NCBI RefSeq assembly: GCF_021130785.1 | Contig: NW_025776200.1 | Span: 248,001 to 312,000 of the forward strand | Length of the DNA: 64,000 nt | DNA from: Homalodisca vitripennis | Lineage: Eukaryota; Arthropoda; Insecta; Hemiptera; Cicadellidae | Direction: 5' to 3' | Part shown: one piece after another, positions 32,657-42,615 of the stretch | Layout of the letters: every line of letters begins with the position of its first letter | Position numbering within the stretch: position 1 is the first letter of the stretch | Notes under the pieces: generated by a model | The model's input: only the letters and a program-made list of their open reading frames with translations | What the model was told of the DNA's origin: nothing | Database searches by the model: none | Program-made: the position numbers and the translations under genes

Positions 32657-33674
32657 CCCTTTTAGTGCCAAGCATAATTTATTACAGTTATACTGAAAGT
32701 GCCAGGCCTTCACACACCTGTCTGTACCAAGATTGCCAGCCACTTTTGGCCAAAAATTACTCATTTTCTTTAAAAAACTCTAACTGGACCATTTTTTAAG
32801 ATAAATTCCTATTTCTTTTTTTATATTACTCCTAGATAATTGTATTTTTCAAAAATATAATTAATTATACAACCAAATTTGTTTATTTATTTTTTTAAGG
32901 TAAAAATACTCAGTAAAAAATAAAAAAATATATATTTTTTGAGTTTGACTTGAAATACAGTACAGAAAAAATCACATTACCACAACATTAGGTACATGAC
33001 TCAATTCCTCATTTAATTCTGAACAAAATCTCAAAATTTGAAAATGCTAACTTAAAAAAACATGTAAAATTTTACTTACCAGGAAAACATTCCATTTTGT
33101 GAATTAAATGTCAACTAATGTTTCTGGTTACTATAACAATATTAGTTAGCCTAGTCAACCTTGCAAATATTTTCACTTTTCATTATCGTATCTTGTTTTT
33201 GAAAGAATAAAAATTAATTGTTCACTTATAAACACTAAAAATAACAAGTAACTATTTACATATATGTACACATAGAAAAATCATAAACAAAAAACTCAGC
33301 AGAAGTGTGAAGGGTAACACTTTGTGTGTGTGCACCCCTCTCTTGCACTTAACACACACATACAAGGATTTTTTTCTTTTTCCTCCTCCTTTAGGGCGCT
33401 CAACACTACAAACACAACAGTTTTTTTGCTTGTTTTTTTACTTTTTTAAAAAATTAAAAAAGTAAAATTAAAGTAAATTAAAAAAAATTAAATTAAACAA
33501 AGTAATACTTGGAAAGATTGTTTTATTGTGATTCCAAAACACTACTGATATGTTTATTTTAATTACTAAATATATTTTTAATCTTTTTTTTACAAAACGT
33601 CCTAAAAATAGGACGCTGGCAATCTTCATACAATTATCCAACGTCCTAATTTTAGGACGTTGGCACTAAAAGGG
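32657..33674. mobile_element. piggyBac-type MITE
   Basis: Left CCCTTTTAGTGCCAAGC and right (reverse complement) CCCTTTTAGTGCCAACG share 15 bases. Perfect TTAA lies on each side (32653-32656 and 33675-33678). Length 1018 bp, strongly AT-rich, no transposase. Near the right end there are two hairpin-like words, ACGTCCTAAAAATAGGACG and ACGTCCTAATTTTAGGACG. The terminus resembles that of piggyBac-A (CCCTTTAGTGC), so a related source could mobilise it (inference). Confidence 0.92.
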
Positions 33675-34657
33675 TTAAAATACTTAACCGTTACGCTCGA
33701 AAGAAATGTTAGAGCTGTCTTGAATTAATTAACTACGTATTACAAAATGTAATTTTACGGTCATTTAAAAAAAAGTACATCTCTGTAGCTTATTTCCATG
33801 TTGAGTTAAATGGATTGAAATAAATTATTGTATTATATTACTCATATACGAAGATCGTAGGATTAAAATCTTTAGCCGAAATATAAATAAAAAAAAAAAC
33901 ATAAAAATACCGCTAAAACGTTAATTTCCCGTATTTTCAATTTGGTAAGAAAGTTATCAAATACATCTGAAATATATGTTCTTTTCCATAAATATACTTA
34001 TTCAGTGCATAACGGTGGGAATTGTTGCCGCAACGGTTTTGTTACGCACTTCGGTTCTCGTAAATTTATAACCATTTGAAAGCAATTTTCCTACCTGGCT
34101 ATTAATAGTCTTGAATTTGTGTTATGTAAAATTGTTTTCACACATGGGTGATTTAAATATTTAAACTGGCCATAGTTGAAAAATCATACAGCACAAGTAT
34201 TTTTATAATATGAATGCACTTTCTTATAAAATTCTAAAGTAACGGTTTTCTATAACACCCAATGAAATTTGAACACAGTACACAATAGATGATGTCAGAC
34301 GAGTGAAAATGTGGAGGAAACGGGTGAAATACCTGTAAACAAAAGCCGCACCAGCCAGCAGTGGTGGTAATACCAGACGGATGAGTCATACTGTTTCCAA
34401 GAAAGAGCCCCTTCCTCCTTCCGGTCTCTGACCGTCAGTCAGTGCCTATTGTCGCTTAATCAGTGGCGGTTGAAAATACTACATTCTCTTCAATTCCAGT
34501 ACGCGTATATTATTTTGTGCTGAATTTTACTGTTGATGAACGTTTTCGTGTTTTTAAGTGTTGAATATTGGTAGCTATTATAAGTGTACCGATTATTTTC
34601 TGTGTAGTGTCATTAAATTGTAATATACTTGTTATTGTGATTCCTTATTTGGACAAA

Positions 34658-35035
34658 ATGGAGTGTGATGATGTTTGTTCAAGTGCACAGCCATCCGGAA
34701 GTAAGAGCGGTAGTGGAAAAACCCTACGTAGTGGAGAACGACGCCGTATTATTTACAACGTTTACAAATTTTTCAAAAAACTGTCGTCGACAAATTTCCG
34801 ACAAACTCTAAACTTTAAGCAAAGTGGTAAACTGTGTGCTGAGGCCTGCGGTGTAAGTGAAAGAACCGTTAACAAAATAAGTAAAGAAGCTAAGCTGTCC
34901 GAAGAAGATGGACGTTCAAAGAAGTCGAAAATCAAAAATAACAGGCTTTGATGACTTTGAAAAAGGTGTTTTGAGACGAACTGTCCTTTCGTGCTACGAC
35001 AGAGGGGAATTTCCCACATGAAAAAGAATCACGCA
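34658..35035 (+). pseudogene. Sailor-2 transposase, N-terminal part
   Basis: ATG 34658 gives MECDDVCSSAQPSGSKSGSG. Then comes SGERRRIIYNVYKFFKKL, an HTH segment AEACGVSERTVNKISKEAK, and after a shift FDDFEKGVLRRTVLSCYDRG, the counterpart of LDAFQKDAIRRHVYGFFVRR in Sailor-1. A TGA follows EFPT. The frame reaches GGAT (35036-35039), the Gypsy target site. Confidence 0.85.
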
Positions 35036-35039
35036 GGAT

Positions 35040-36170
35040 TGTAACAGGTCAAATTACGACATTTGAATATTCGCGGGGAATTGGCAGACTGTGACGTCAA
35101 TGAATCGGCAGACTGTGACGTCAGTGAATCACATGTTGTCGGAATTGAAATTTAACTAATAACGAAGAAATTTATTGAACTTTATACGGGAAAAGATTTG
35201 ATTAATTAAAATGAAGTAAACATAACCAAAATTCGTGTTTTACAAAAACATTAAATAGAATTACGCAGAAAAGCCAATTTTGGTATGAATGACTTGTATA
35301 TTGATGACGCCATAAAGCACATGTTGCTAAAAAATTTAAATAAAAAGCTTTGAAAAAATAATAAAAAGAAAATAGAAATACTTAAATTGATTAATTATAG
35401 TAAACGTGATAAATTTCGACAATTATAAAAAAAGAATCAAATTAAATTTATTCGTGAAGACGCTGATTTGAACGAGAGAAGGGATGAATGAGTATTGTTT
35501 TGAGTCGGTATCCGTCGTTTTATACGGAGATTCCTTCTTCTTTCACCAGACTCGAAGCAAGGAGGTTGTGTTAATTCTTCTGGGATAGTAATGATCTGTT
35601 GTATAGTGTATTGAAATTTAATCAAGGATGGGATATTGTTTTAGACTTTTAAATTATTAAAGCATTGCAAGGTGAGTGAAATTGTAATATGTGTTGAGAG
35701 TGTGACATTTAATAAATTAATCTCGTGGTCACTTGGTTTGACTTTCTTTGAATATCCCTTTTATAAAAAGTGTGGAGTGATATTAAATTTTGTAATCATT
35801 ACTTAACATATTTTGGAACCCTGACATACACACAGACTTGTCTCTGGTGATAACACCAGAGACGTTCAAATTAAATAAGTTTTGAGTAATACCGAGGGAA
35901 TACAGCTAGCATTGGGCAAGATGGCGACCGATACCATGATGAGCAACATGGTACAACAACGTGCCACTGGTGACAAAGGGCGTACAACTACATGGTGAGT
36001 CAATAACTCTAAAGAACTGACTTTCAGCAAATTATCGCAACCAACGTGGGGGTGACACACAGCAAATTGGCGTTATAACCGGGGGACACTCATCAAAAAG
36101 GCGCAGCAACGAGGGGCCTTCATCAAATTGGCACCAGAACGTGGGGCTCACATCAAATTTACATTCATCA
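35040..36170 (+). repeat. 5' LTR of the Gypsy element
   Basis: 1131 bp, TG...CA bounded. It contains the tandem words GGCAGACTGTGACGTCAATG / GGCAGACTGTGACGTCAGTG near the start. Near 35820 there is a short hairpin (TCTCTGGTGATAACACCAGAGA). Compared with the 3' LTR it shows only scattered substitutions plus one missing duplication, so insertion is not very old. Confidence 0.92.
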
Positions 36171-36173
36171 AAA

Positions 36174-36232
36174 TGGCGCCCAACGTGGGGCTTTCATAAA
36201 AAATGGCGCCCAACGTCGGGCTCGAACTTCCA
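36174..36232 (+). other. tRNA-Lys primer-binding site, two copies
   Basis: TGGCGCCCAACGTGGGGCT begins 3 bases after the 5' LTR and is complementary to the 3' end of eukaryotic tRNA-Lys(CTT) (established tRNA sequence). A second copy, TGGCGCCCAACGTCGGGCTC plus GAAC, follows 13 bases later and extends further into the T-arm complement. Degenerate copies are also present inside the LTR end (36040-36150). Confidence 0.88.
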
Positions 36233-36473
36233 CAACTAATTTAACTAGGTTAGTGGTAGCATATTTTAGACTAAGTAAAAATCACTGTTTTTATATAATT
36301 GTATTTTCAGGTGTGTGTCTAGAAGAAGTATGACAAATTATAGTCTATAAGTTTAATAACTTTGAACAACCTAGTTATAATATAAATTGGTAAAAATTTC
36401 CTGGTAGGCTAGTAAAACAAAAATAAGGCCTAAATTAATATTAGAAATTTTCAAATTAAACATAGGCTACAAA

Positions 36474-37421
36474 ATGGAAGGCGAACAAAATAATGAAGGA
36501 CCCGCACCAATATTTATACCAGTAGAAATAGATATTCATAGCTCAGGAGATACAGGGTTTTTAGGTTGGTCATCCCCTAATACAGTAGAACAGGAGGTGT
36601 CGACAACAGATGACAGAAATTCATTAGAGAATGAGGTTAGCAGAGTTAGTAGTCCAGTAGGAGTTGATAGGGGTGAAGGTCTTATTGCATTCATGAGGAC
36701 TATGATGAATAGTCTGAATGAAAAGATGGATAAAAATAATGAGGGATTAAGGGATCTGAATCATAAAATAGATCAGAATAATGAGGAACTAAAAAAGGAA
36801 ATTCAAAGAAGTAATGAGCAGTTAAAACGAGACATGGAACAGATGAGAGGTGAGTTAAACAATAAAATAGTAGAGACAACGGAGGTTATGAGAGTAGAGA
36901 TAAATAAAGACTTAAATACTTTAAATAAAGACTTAAAGAACTTGGAGGAGTGGGCCAGACTTGAAATAAACGAACAAGCTGAGAAAAACAAAGGTGAGAG
37001 GAATAAACTTAAAAGTCAGGTTAGAGGAGAGATTACTACGGAGATAAAGAAATTAAAAGATAAAAGAGAAGAAGATATGAGGGAAATTGAGAAAAGGTTT
37101 GTACACATTGAGGAAGATAAAAAGAAAATAGATCAAAGATTAGAAAAGTTAAATAAGAGATTTAAAACAGGATTAGATGAATTAAATGGTAGAGTAGATA
37201 GGGACAGAACTAACTTAGAACTTGACCAGGTCTTAAGTAGATTAAAAGAAGGAGGAATGACAATCAAACTAAAAAAATCACAATTTTTAAGAAAAGAGAT
37301 AAATTATTTAGGATACATTATTTCAGCTGAAGGAATTAAAATGGATAAAAATAAAATTGAACAAATAGTGAATTTCAAACGACCTATAAACATAAAAGAA
37401 CTAAAGAGATTCATAGAATAA
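36474..37421 (+). CDS. Gag coiled-coil / RT-fragment fusion protein
   Basis: A 315-codon open frame from ATG 36474 (MEGEQNNEGPAPIFIPVEID). After about 80 acidic residues comes a long coiled coil rich in heptads (NEKMDKNNEGLRDLNHKID through KKKIDQRLEKLNKRFKTG, about residues 85-245). Such a region is plausible for Gag multimerisation. The last 65 residues, from LDQVLSRLKEGGMTIKLKKS through YLGYIISAEGIKMDKNKI to KELKRFIE, are the palm-thumb end of a Gypsy RT, downstream of the lost YxDD. An internal deletion thus joined gag to late RT in frame. It cannot supply RT activity; any role would be structural (inference). Confidence 0.85.
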   Translation: MEGEQNNEGPAPIFIPVEIDIHSSGDTGFLGWSSPNTVEQEVSTTDDRNSLENEVSRVSSPVGVDRGEGLIAFMRTMMNSLNEKMDKNNEGLRDLNHKIDQNNEELKKEIQRSNEQLKRDMEQMRGELNNKIVETTEVMRVEINKDLNTLNKDLKNLEEWARLEINEQAEKNKGERNKLKSQVRGEITTEIKKLKDKREEDMREIEKRFVHIEEDKKKIDQRLEKLNKRFKTGLDELNGRVDRDRTNLELDQVLSRLKEGGMTIKLKKSQFLRKEINYLGYIISAEGIKMDKNKIEQIVNFKRPINIKELKRFIE

Positions 37422-37483
37422 GAGTAAGTCAGATTAGTATAGGGTTGTATAAATATTTAGAATAAGATGTGACAAGGATAATG

Positions 37484-38696
37484 GGATCTTTTCCGTTATG
37501 TGTCAGCAATTTCTATTTATTGTCTATGAGGCAAAACTGAGTGGAATTCACTTTGTAATGGAAGAATAGGTATTTTTAGATAATACAAACTGCCGACAGT
37601 AGTTATAACCGGTTGGACTTTGCCCGTCTGGACAAGATAACGAGGCGGCGCGATAACGGAGCCACGGTAGCGGTGCAGTCAGTTCCTGCTCTTGCCTGTG
37701 CGTGTATTGTTGTCCTGTTTAGTCGTCTTAGTGTGTTTAATGCTGTGTAATGAATTTTATCCAGTTGGTTGAAAGTTGTAAAAATGAAGAAGACGCTGTG
37801 TCGTTTTTCCAGAAAAAAGGATTGTTACACAATCCACGTAAATGTGCGAACGGACATGAAATGAAATTATATTTACAAAATCGATTCCGTTGGGTTTGTA
37901 ATAAAACAACGTGCCGCGAGTACAAACAATTGCGTCAAGACACATATTTCACCGGCTCAAAGTTACCTTTTCGAACAGTTCTGTTTTTCATATATTGTTG
38001 GTCACAAGAATTGACGTCGACAAAATTCTGCGAAAAAGAACTTGGTATAAATCATGGAACTGCGGTGGACTGGAACAATTACATGCGTGAAGTGACCGCG
38101 AGTCACTTGGTACAAAACCCTATTGTAATTGGCGGACCTGGCCTGACGGTTGAAATTGACGAAAGTTTATTTGCTCGCCGGAAAAATAACGTCGGTCGTG
38201 TTATTCCAGAACAGTGGGTTTTCGGTGGAATCTGTAGAGAAACTAAAGAATGTTTCTTGGTTGCCGTCGAAAATAGATCAGCCACACAATTAATTCCAAT
38301 AATTAAAAACTACATTCGAAGTGGAACGACAATCATTTCAGACGAATGGAAATCATATAAACAATTGTACAAACACGGTTATGAACATTTTACTGTTACT
38401 CATAAATACAATTTTGTTGATCCGGAGACAGGTGCTCACACACAAACGGTTGAAAGTAACTGGCGGCTTGCAAAACATCGGAATAAAGTTCAGTGCGGTA
38501 CGCGGCGCTCTATGATTGACTCATATTTGTGTGAATTTTTGTGGCGTCGCCGAAATCGTGATAAAGACTTATTTGAACAAATTATTAGTGATATTGTCGC
38601 CTACTGGCCTCCAGAATAAAGGTATGTGGTATTTGTTTTATTACAAAGACATAGAAATAATTTTTAGAAATTGCTGACACATAACGGAAAAGATCC
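37484..38696 (+). mobile_element. Merlin transposon, intact, with 8-bp TSD
   Basis: 32-bp inverted ends that look perfect, GGATCTTTTCCGTTATGTGT then CAGCAATTTCTA (left 37484-37515, right 38665-38696). GGATAATG is duplicated on both sides (37476-37483 and 38697-38704). Merlin elements make 8-9 bp duplications. Length 1213 bp with one uninterrupted transposase ORF. It lies inside the Gypsy body. By these signs it is the best-preserved element in the window. Confidence 0.96.
37750..38619 (+). CDS. Merlin (ISXO2/IS1016-type) transposase, intact
   Basis: 289 codons from ATG 37750 (MNFIQLVESCKNEEDAVSFF), no break. The N-terminal zinc ribbon has C-x(4)-H (KCANGHEMKLYLQNRFRWVC) and C-x(4)-C (CNKTTC). 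An HTH-like stretch follows (STKFCEKELGINHGTAVDWN). The DDE_Tnp_IS1595 catalytic core shows LTVEIDESLFARRKNNVGRV (first Asp/Glu), TTIISDEWKSYKQLYKHGYE (second Asp), and HTQTVESNWRLAKHRNK (third acidic position). Length matches known Merlin proteins. ATG 37750 is the first in frame. Being complete and flanked by perfect repeats, it may be active (inference). Confidence 0.95.
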   Translation: MNFIQLVESCKNEEDAVSFFQKKGLLHNPRKCANGHEMKLYLQNRFRWVCNKTTCREYKQLRQDTYFTGSKLPFRTVLFFIYCWSQELTSTKFCEKELGINHGTAVDWNNYMREVTASHLVQNPIVIGGPGLTVEIDESLFARRKNNVGRVIPEQWVFGGICRETKECFLVAVENRSATQLIPIIKNYIRSGTTIISDEWKSYKQLYKHGYEHFTVTHKYNFVDPETGAHTQTVESNWRLAKHRNKVQCGTRRSMIDSYLCEFLWRRRNRDKDLFEQIISDIVAYWPPE

Positions 38697-38994
38697 GGAT
38701 AATGTAATATAGTAGATAGTATATGTAATATGTTTCCAGTAGGAGATGACAATATAAGGATATTACAATATTGTTTATCAGTAAGAATATGTTTAGGATT
38801 TTTACAAAGTATTTGTGTATTATTATAACTTGTGAGTGTATAATCTAATAGAGTTAACTTGTATTGAACAATATGTTATGTGAAATGGACACGTTAAACA
38901 TTATATTCAAAACGTATAGAGGTTACATGTATAAAATTTAAAAATATTTAAAACTTTAGTACTGTTCTTAGTAATAGTAACTTTAGTAATATAT

Positions 38995-39205
38995 ATATTC
39001 ATTGATATTTGTATTAATTGTAATTTGTGTAATTGATTTATATGTACATTGTAATTTGTGTAATCATTTAATATTCATTGTAATTTGTGTAGCTGATTTA
39101 TATATTCATTGATATTTGTATTAATTGTAATTTGTGTAATTGATTTATATGTACACTGTAATTTGTGTAAACATTTAATACATTGTAATTTGTGTAATAT
39201 GATTG
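38995..39205. repeat. 107-bp tandem repeat in the Gypsy 3' region
   Basis: ATTCATTGATATTTGTATTA occurs at 38997 and 39104, each followed by ATTGTAATTTGTGTAATTGA and TTATATGTACA. The shorter module TTGTAATTTGTGTAA recurs about six times. No ORF. It lies between Merlin and the 3' LTR. Confidence 0.8.
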
Positions 39206-39360
39206 TAAGCTTTGCTTTGATATTTTACTTTCTTTTAAATGAATACTTTTAAACAAAATTATCAAGAAATTTAAATAATAGCTTAATTGGACAAAAATTT
39301 AAAAGATTTAATTGGAGGAGAAATATAACAAATATGTGATCAATTTGTATTTGGGGGTTG

Positions 39361-40591
39361 TGTAACAGGTCAAATTACGACATTTGAATATTCGCGGGGA
39401 ATTGGCAGACTGTGACGTCAATAAATCGGCAGACTGTGACGTCAGTGAATCACATGTTGTCGGAATTGAAATTTAACTAATAACGAAGAAATTTATTGAA
39501 CTTTATACGGGAAAAGATTTGATTAATTAAAATGAAGTAAACATAACCAAAATTCGTGTTTTACAAAAACATTAAATAGAATTACGCAGAAAAGCCAATT
39601 TTGGTATGAATGACTTGTATATTGATGACGTCATAAAGCACATGTTGCTAAAAAATTTAAATAAAAAGCTTTGAAAAAATAATAAAAAGAAAATAGAAAT
39701 ACTTAAATTGATTAATTATAGTAAACGTGATAAATTTCGACAATTATAAAAAAAGAATCAAATTAAATTTATTCGTGAAGACGCTGATTTGAACGAGAGA
39801 AGGGATTAATTGATTAATTATAGTAAACGTGATAAATTTCGACAATTATAAAAAAAGAATCAAATTAAATTTATTCGTGAAGACGCTGATTTGAACGAGA
39901 GAAGGGATGAGTATTGTTTTGAGTCGGTATCCGTCGTTTTATACGGAGATTCGTTCTTCTTTCACCAGACTCGAAGCAAGGAGGTTGTGTTAATTCTCCT
40001 GGGATAGTAATGATCTGTTGTACAGTGTATTGAAATTTAATCAAGGATGGGATATTGTTTTAGACTTTTAAATTATTAAAGCATTGCAAGGTGAGTGAAA
40101 TTGGTAATATGTGTAGAGAGTGTGACATTTAATAAATTAATCTCGTGGTCACTTGGTTTGACTTTCTTTGAATATCCCTTTTATAAAAAGTGTGGAGTGA
40201 TATTAAATTTTGTAATCATTACTTAACATATTTTGGAACCCTGACATACACACAGACTTGTCTCTGGTGATAACACCAGAGACGTTCAAATTAAATAAGT
40301 TTTGAGTAATACCGAGGGAATACAGCTAGCATTGGGCAAGATGGCGACCGATACCATGATGAGCAACATGGTACAACAACGTGCCACTGGTGACAAAGGG
40401 CGTACAACTACATGATGAGTCAATAACTCTAAAGAACTGACTTTCAGGCAAATTATCGCAACCAACGTGGAGGTGACACACAGCAAATTGGCGTTATAAC
40501 CGGGGGACACTCATCAAAAAGGCGCAGCAACGAGGGGCCTTCATCAAATTGGCACCAGAACGTGGGGCTCACGTCAAATTTACATTCATCA
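39361..40591 (+). repeat. 3' LTR of the Gypsy element
   Basis: 1231 bp, same TGTAACAGG...ATTCATCA ends as the 5' LTR. It is about 100 bp longer because a segment starting ATTAATTATAGTAAACGTGA and ending GAACGAGAGAAGGGA is tandemly duplicated (about 39710-39908). A G-rich stretch, TATTTGGGGGTTG, directly precedes it and may act as the polypurine tract. Confidence 0.9.
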
Positions 40592-41632
40592 GGATCTCAA
40601 ACAAAAACTTGATTACAACGGATCGGTAACTTCAACAAATAGATTATTAAAGGCATGTTGGTTTCAGGTATAAGAAAACCAATGATGGTAGAAAGTTTTT
40701 ATTGGAACGAAATGATATTGTAGCGGCTCGTTAAAAAATTTTGAGAACTATGCAAGAGCTTAGAGAATATGGTGATTGTAGTCCCATATATTACCTCGAT
40801 GAAACATGGGTTAATGAAAACCATACTCGAAAATACATATGGCAGGATACGACTGAGTCTGGTGGACTAAAGGTTCCTCTCGGCAAAGTTAGAAGATTAA
40901 TAATTTGTCATGTCGGTTCGGCAAAAGATGGGTTTTTGCAAGAATGTAAGTGGGTTTTTCGGTCTAAGACATCATCCAGTTCGGCCTATCACGATGAAAT
41001 GAACGCTGAATCGTTTAGAAAATGGTTTAAAAAATTGCTATGCATTTTGGAAGAAGGCTCGATCATCGTTATGGACAATGCTCCATACCATTAAGTACTC
41101 GCCGAGGAAATTTCCAAATTCATCGTGAAGAAAGGAAGAGATTCAAAATTGGCTGTCTCGAAAAAACATACAATACTGTATGAAAGAAACGAAACCAGAA
41201 CTTATAATGAGGGTTCTCCCATATAAAACCCAACAAAAAACTTATGAACTCGACGTATTAGCCAATGAAATGGGACATACAGTTGTCAGGCTCCCTCCTT
41301 ATCACTGCCAGTACAATCCCATTGAAATGGTATGGGCTCAAGTGAAGGGAGAGGTAGCACGTAATAATAAGACATTTAAAATAACCGACGTTGAGAAACT
41401 TGTTCATGATGCTCTGGACAAAGTGACTAAAGAAGACTAGCAATCAAGAGTTCAGCACGCAGAAGCCTTGCAGCAAGCTGATTTTGAAAAGGAATGTATC
41501 CGCACAAGTGTTGTAGAGCAAATAATTATAAACTTAGCAGACAATTTTGACACGAGTAGCAGTGAGGCAGAAAGTGAAAATGAAGAAGACTCCGAGGTTT
41601 TGGCTACGATATTGCCGCCTGAGAGCGAATAA
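40592..41632 (+). pseudogene. Sailor-2 transposase, C-terminal part
   Basis: Continues after the Gypsy element (DLKQKLDYNGSVTSTNRLLK, then GRKFLLERNDIVAAR, counterpart of SRKILMER in Sailor-1). The frame 40741-41094 holds PIYYLDETWVNENHTRKYIW (first Asp), RLIICHVGSAKDGF, AYHDEMNAESFRKWFKKLLC and SIIVMDNAPYH (second Asp), then a stop. The frame 41180-41440 holds LPPYHCQYNPIEMVWAQVKG (Glu). An acidic tail ends at 41632 (LPPESE). Its long second-Asp-to-Glu gap matches Sailor-1. Confidence 0.87.
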
Positions 41633-42246
41633 ATAATATACAAGTGCAAAGGTAAGAATATTATTACGTCAATCATGCTTTTTAACGTATTTCATTTTAA
41701 AACAGTAGGCCCTAAAAGTTATTTAGTGGAAAATTTGATTATTTCATAATTTAAAAATATAATTGTTCGATAATTTTTAACATTGATTATATTGTTATAT
41801 TTTTTAATTATTTTTAATCAAGCAACACGACATGCAGTTTGCAATATAAGCAAAATGTATATTAATTTTGTGTGTGTTTAGTAATCGTTTAAAATCACTG
41901 ATAAGATTGTTGTATCGTATGGAAATAAGGAAGTACTTTACTCTGACTAACTGACGGGACGATTTGTTTGTTTTAAATCGATAGTTAGTTTGTAATAACA
42001 TTAATAAACTATACAAGTAATTTAAATATAATATAGCAAACTGTCAACGCATTTTAAATATTGTTTTTCAATTATACTGATAAGTTTTAAATGTTCAGTA
42101 TCAGTGTTAGTTGTGACAGCGCAGCGGTTTTGTCAGCCACAATGCGCCAGCCGTGCCGGGCGGCAGCGGCAGTTGTGTGGCAACGTCGCGCAGGCCAGTC
42201 CATTCTATTGATCGCCGCCAACTGCACTCTCTGGTGGTTCCTTGTA

Positions 42247-42615
42247 TAGAAATGTGTGTCTGGCAAAACGCAAAATGCGAATGAGTTGCTGCATGGGGTG
42301 GTCTGGTCCAAATGCCCTAAAACTTCTTTTTCCTCCAGAAAAAGGTTAGAAATTGGAGTTTGTGAGGCTGTTTGCCAATACAACACTGGAGTTTATAAAA
42401 GTGTTCATGATATACAGTCAACTGGAGGCATCAGTCCTGGCTCAGATATGTCAAAGGTAGCCAAGCGTTTCGACCGACACCGTCTTCGAATCGCTAAATA
42501 TCGTAAAGACATGAAGTATTCAGAGTATAAAAGAAAAGTTAGACAAGCCCAAATGCGAGAGGAAGAGAGAAGAAAAGAAATTGAGGGACCTACCTATGGA
42601 GCTGGGGAGTTTTAA
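42247..42615 (+). pseudogene. MULE-2 transposase, C-terminal part
   Basis: Resumes right after Sailor-2 with KCVSGKTQNANELLHGVVWS, aligning with KCLHGGTQNPSESLKNMIWS of MULE-1 and KCVHGKTQNQNESFNNMIWT of MULE-3. The C-terminal charged helix (KYSEYKRKVRQAQMREEERR) and the end GPTYGAGEF match the MULE-1 end. A TAG is created at the junction (ALC-stop-KCV); with one TA left the frame otherwise continues. Confidence 0.88.

Larger units (their letters stand above)
35040..40591 (+). mobile_element. Gypsy-type LTR retrotransposon, internally deleted
   Basis: Long direct repeats (35040-36170 and 39361-40591) start TGTAACAGG and end ATTCATCA, with GGAT duplicated outside (35036-35039 and 40592-40595). 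A primer-binding site for tRNA-Lys(CTT) follows the 5' LTR. Inside is one 315-codon gag/RT fusion ORF; protease, most of RT, RNase H and integrase are missing. A Merlin element sits downstream of the ORF. 38705-39360 is non-coding and includes ATTGTAATTTGTGTAA repeats. Confidence 0.92.
32518..42246 (+). mobile_element. Sailor-2: IS630-type transposon (contains MITE, Gypsy)
   Basis: Ends TACAAAAACCCACAAGAGAG (left) and TACAAGGAACCACCAGAGAG (right, reverse complement) continue with TGCAGTTG and later GCGACGTTGCCA in both. TA duplications are at 32516-32517 and 42247-42248. Removal rejoins the MULE-2 frame. Its gene runs from 34658 to 41632 around the Gypsy insertion. 33679-34657 and 41633-42246 are non-coding flanks with no gene seen. 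Confidence 0.85.

Noticed and set aside
35437..36060. Minus-strand frames inside the 5' LTR, repeated in the 3' LTR
   Set aside because: They occur in both LTRs only because the LTRs are copies; no protein motif.
36174..36232. Possible tRNA-Lys gene
   Set aside because: Only the 3' complement of tRNA-Lys is present, in antisense sense, next to an LTR; there is no cloverleaf. It is a primer-binding site.
42087..42386. Minus-strand 99-codon frame
   Set aside because: It spans the Sailor-2 end and the MULE-2 C-terminal coding region; shadow frame.
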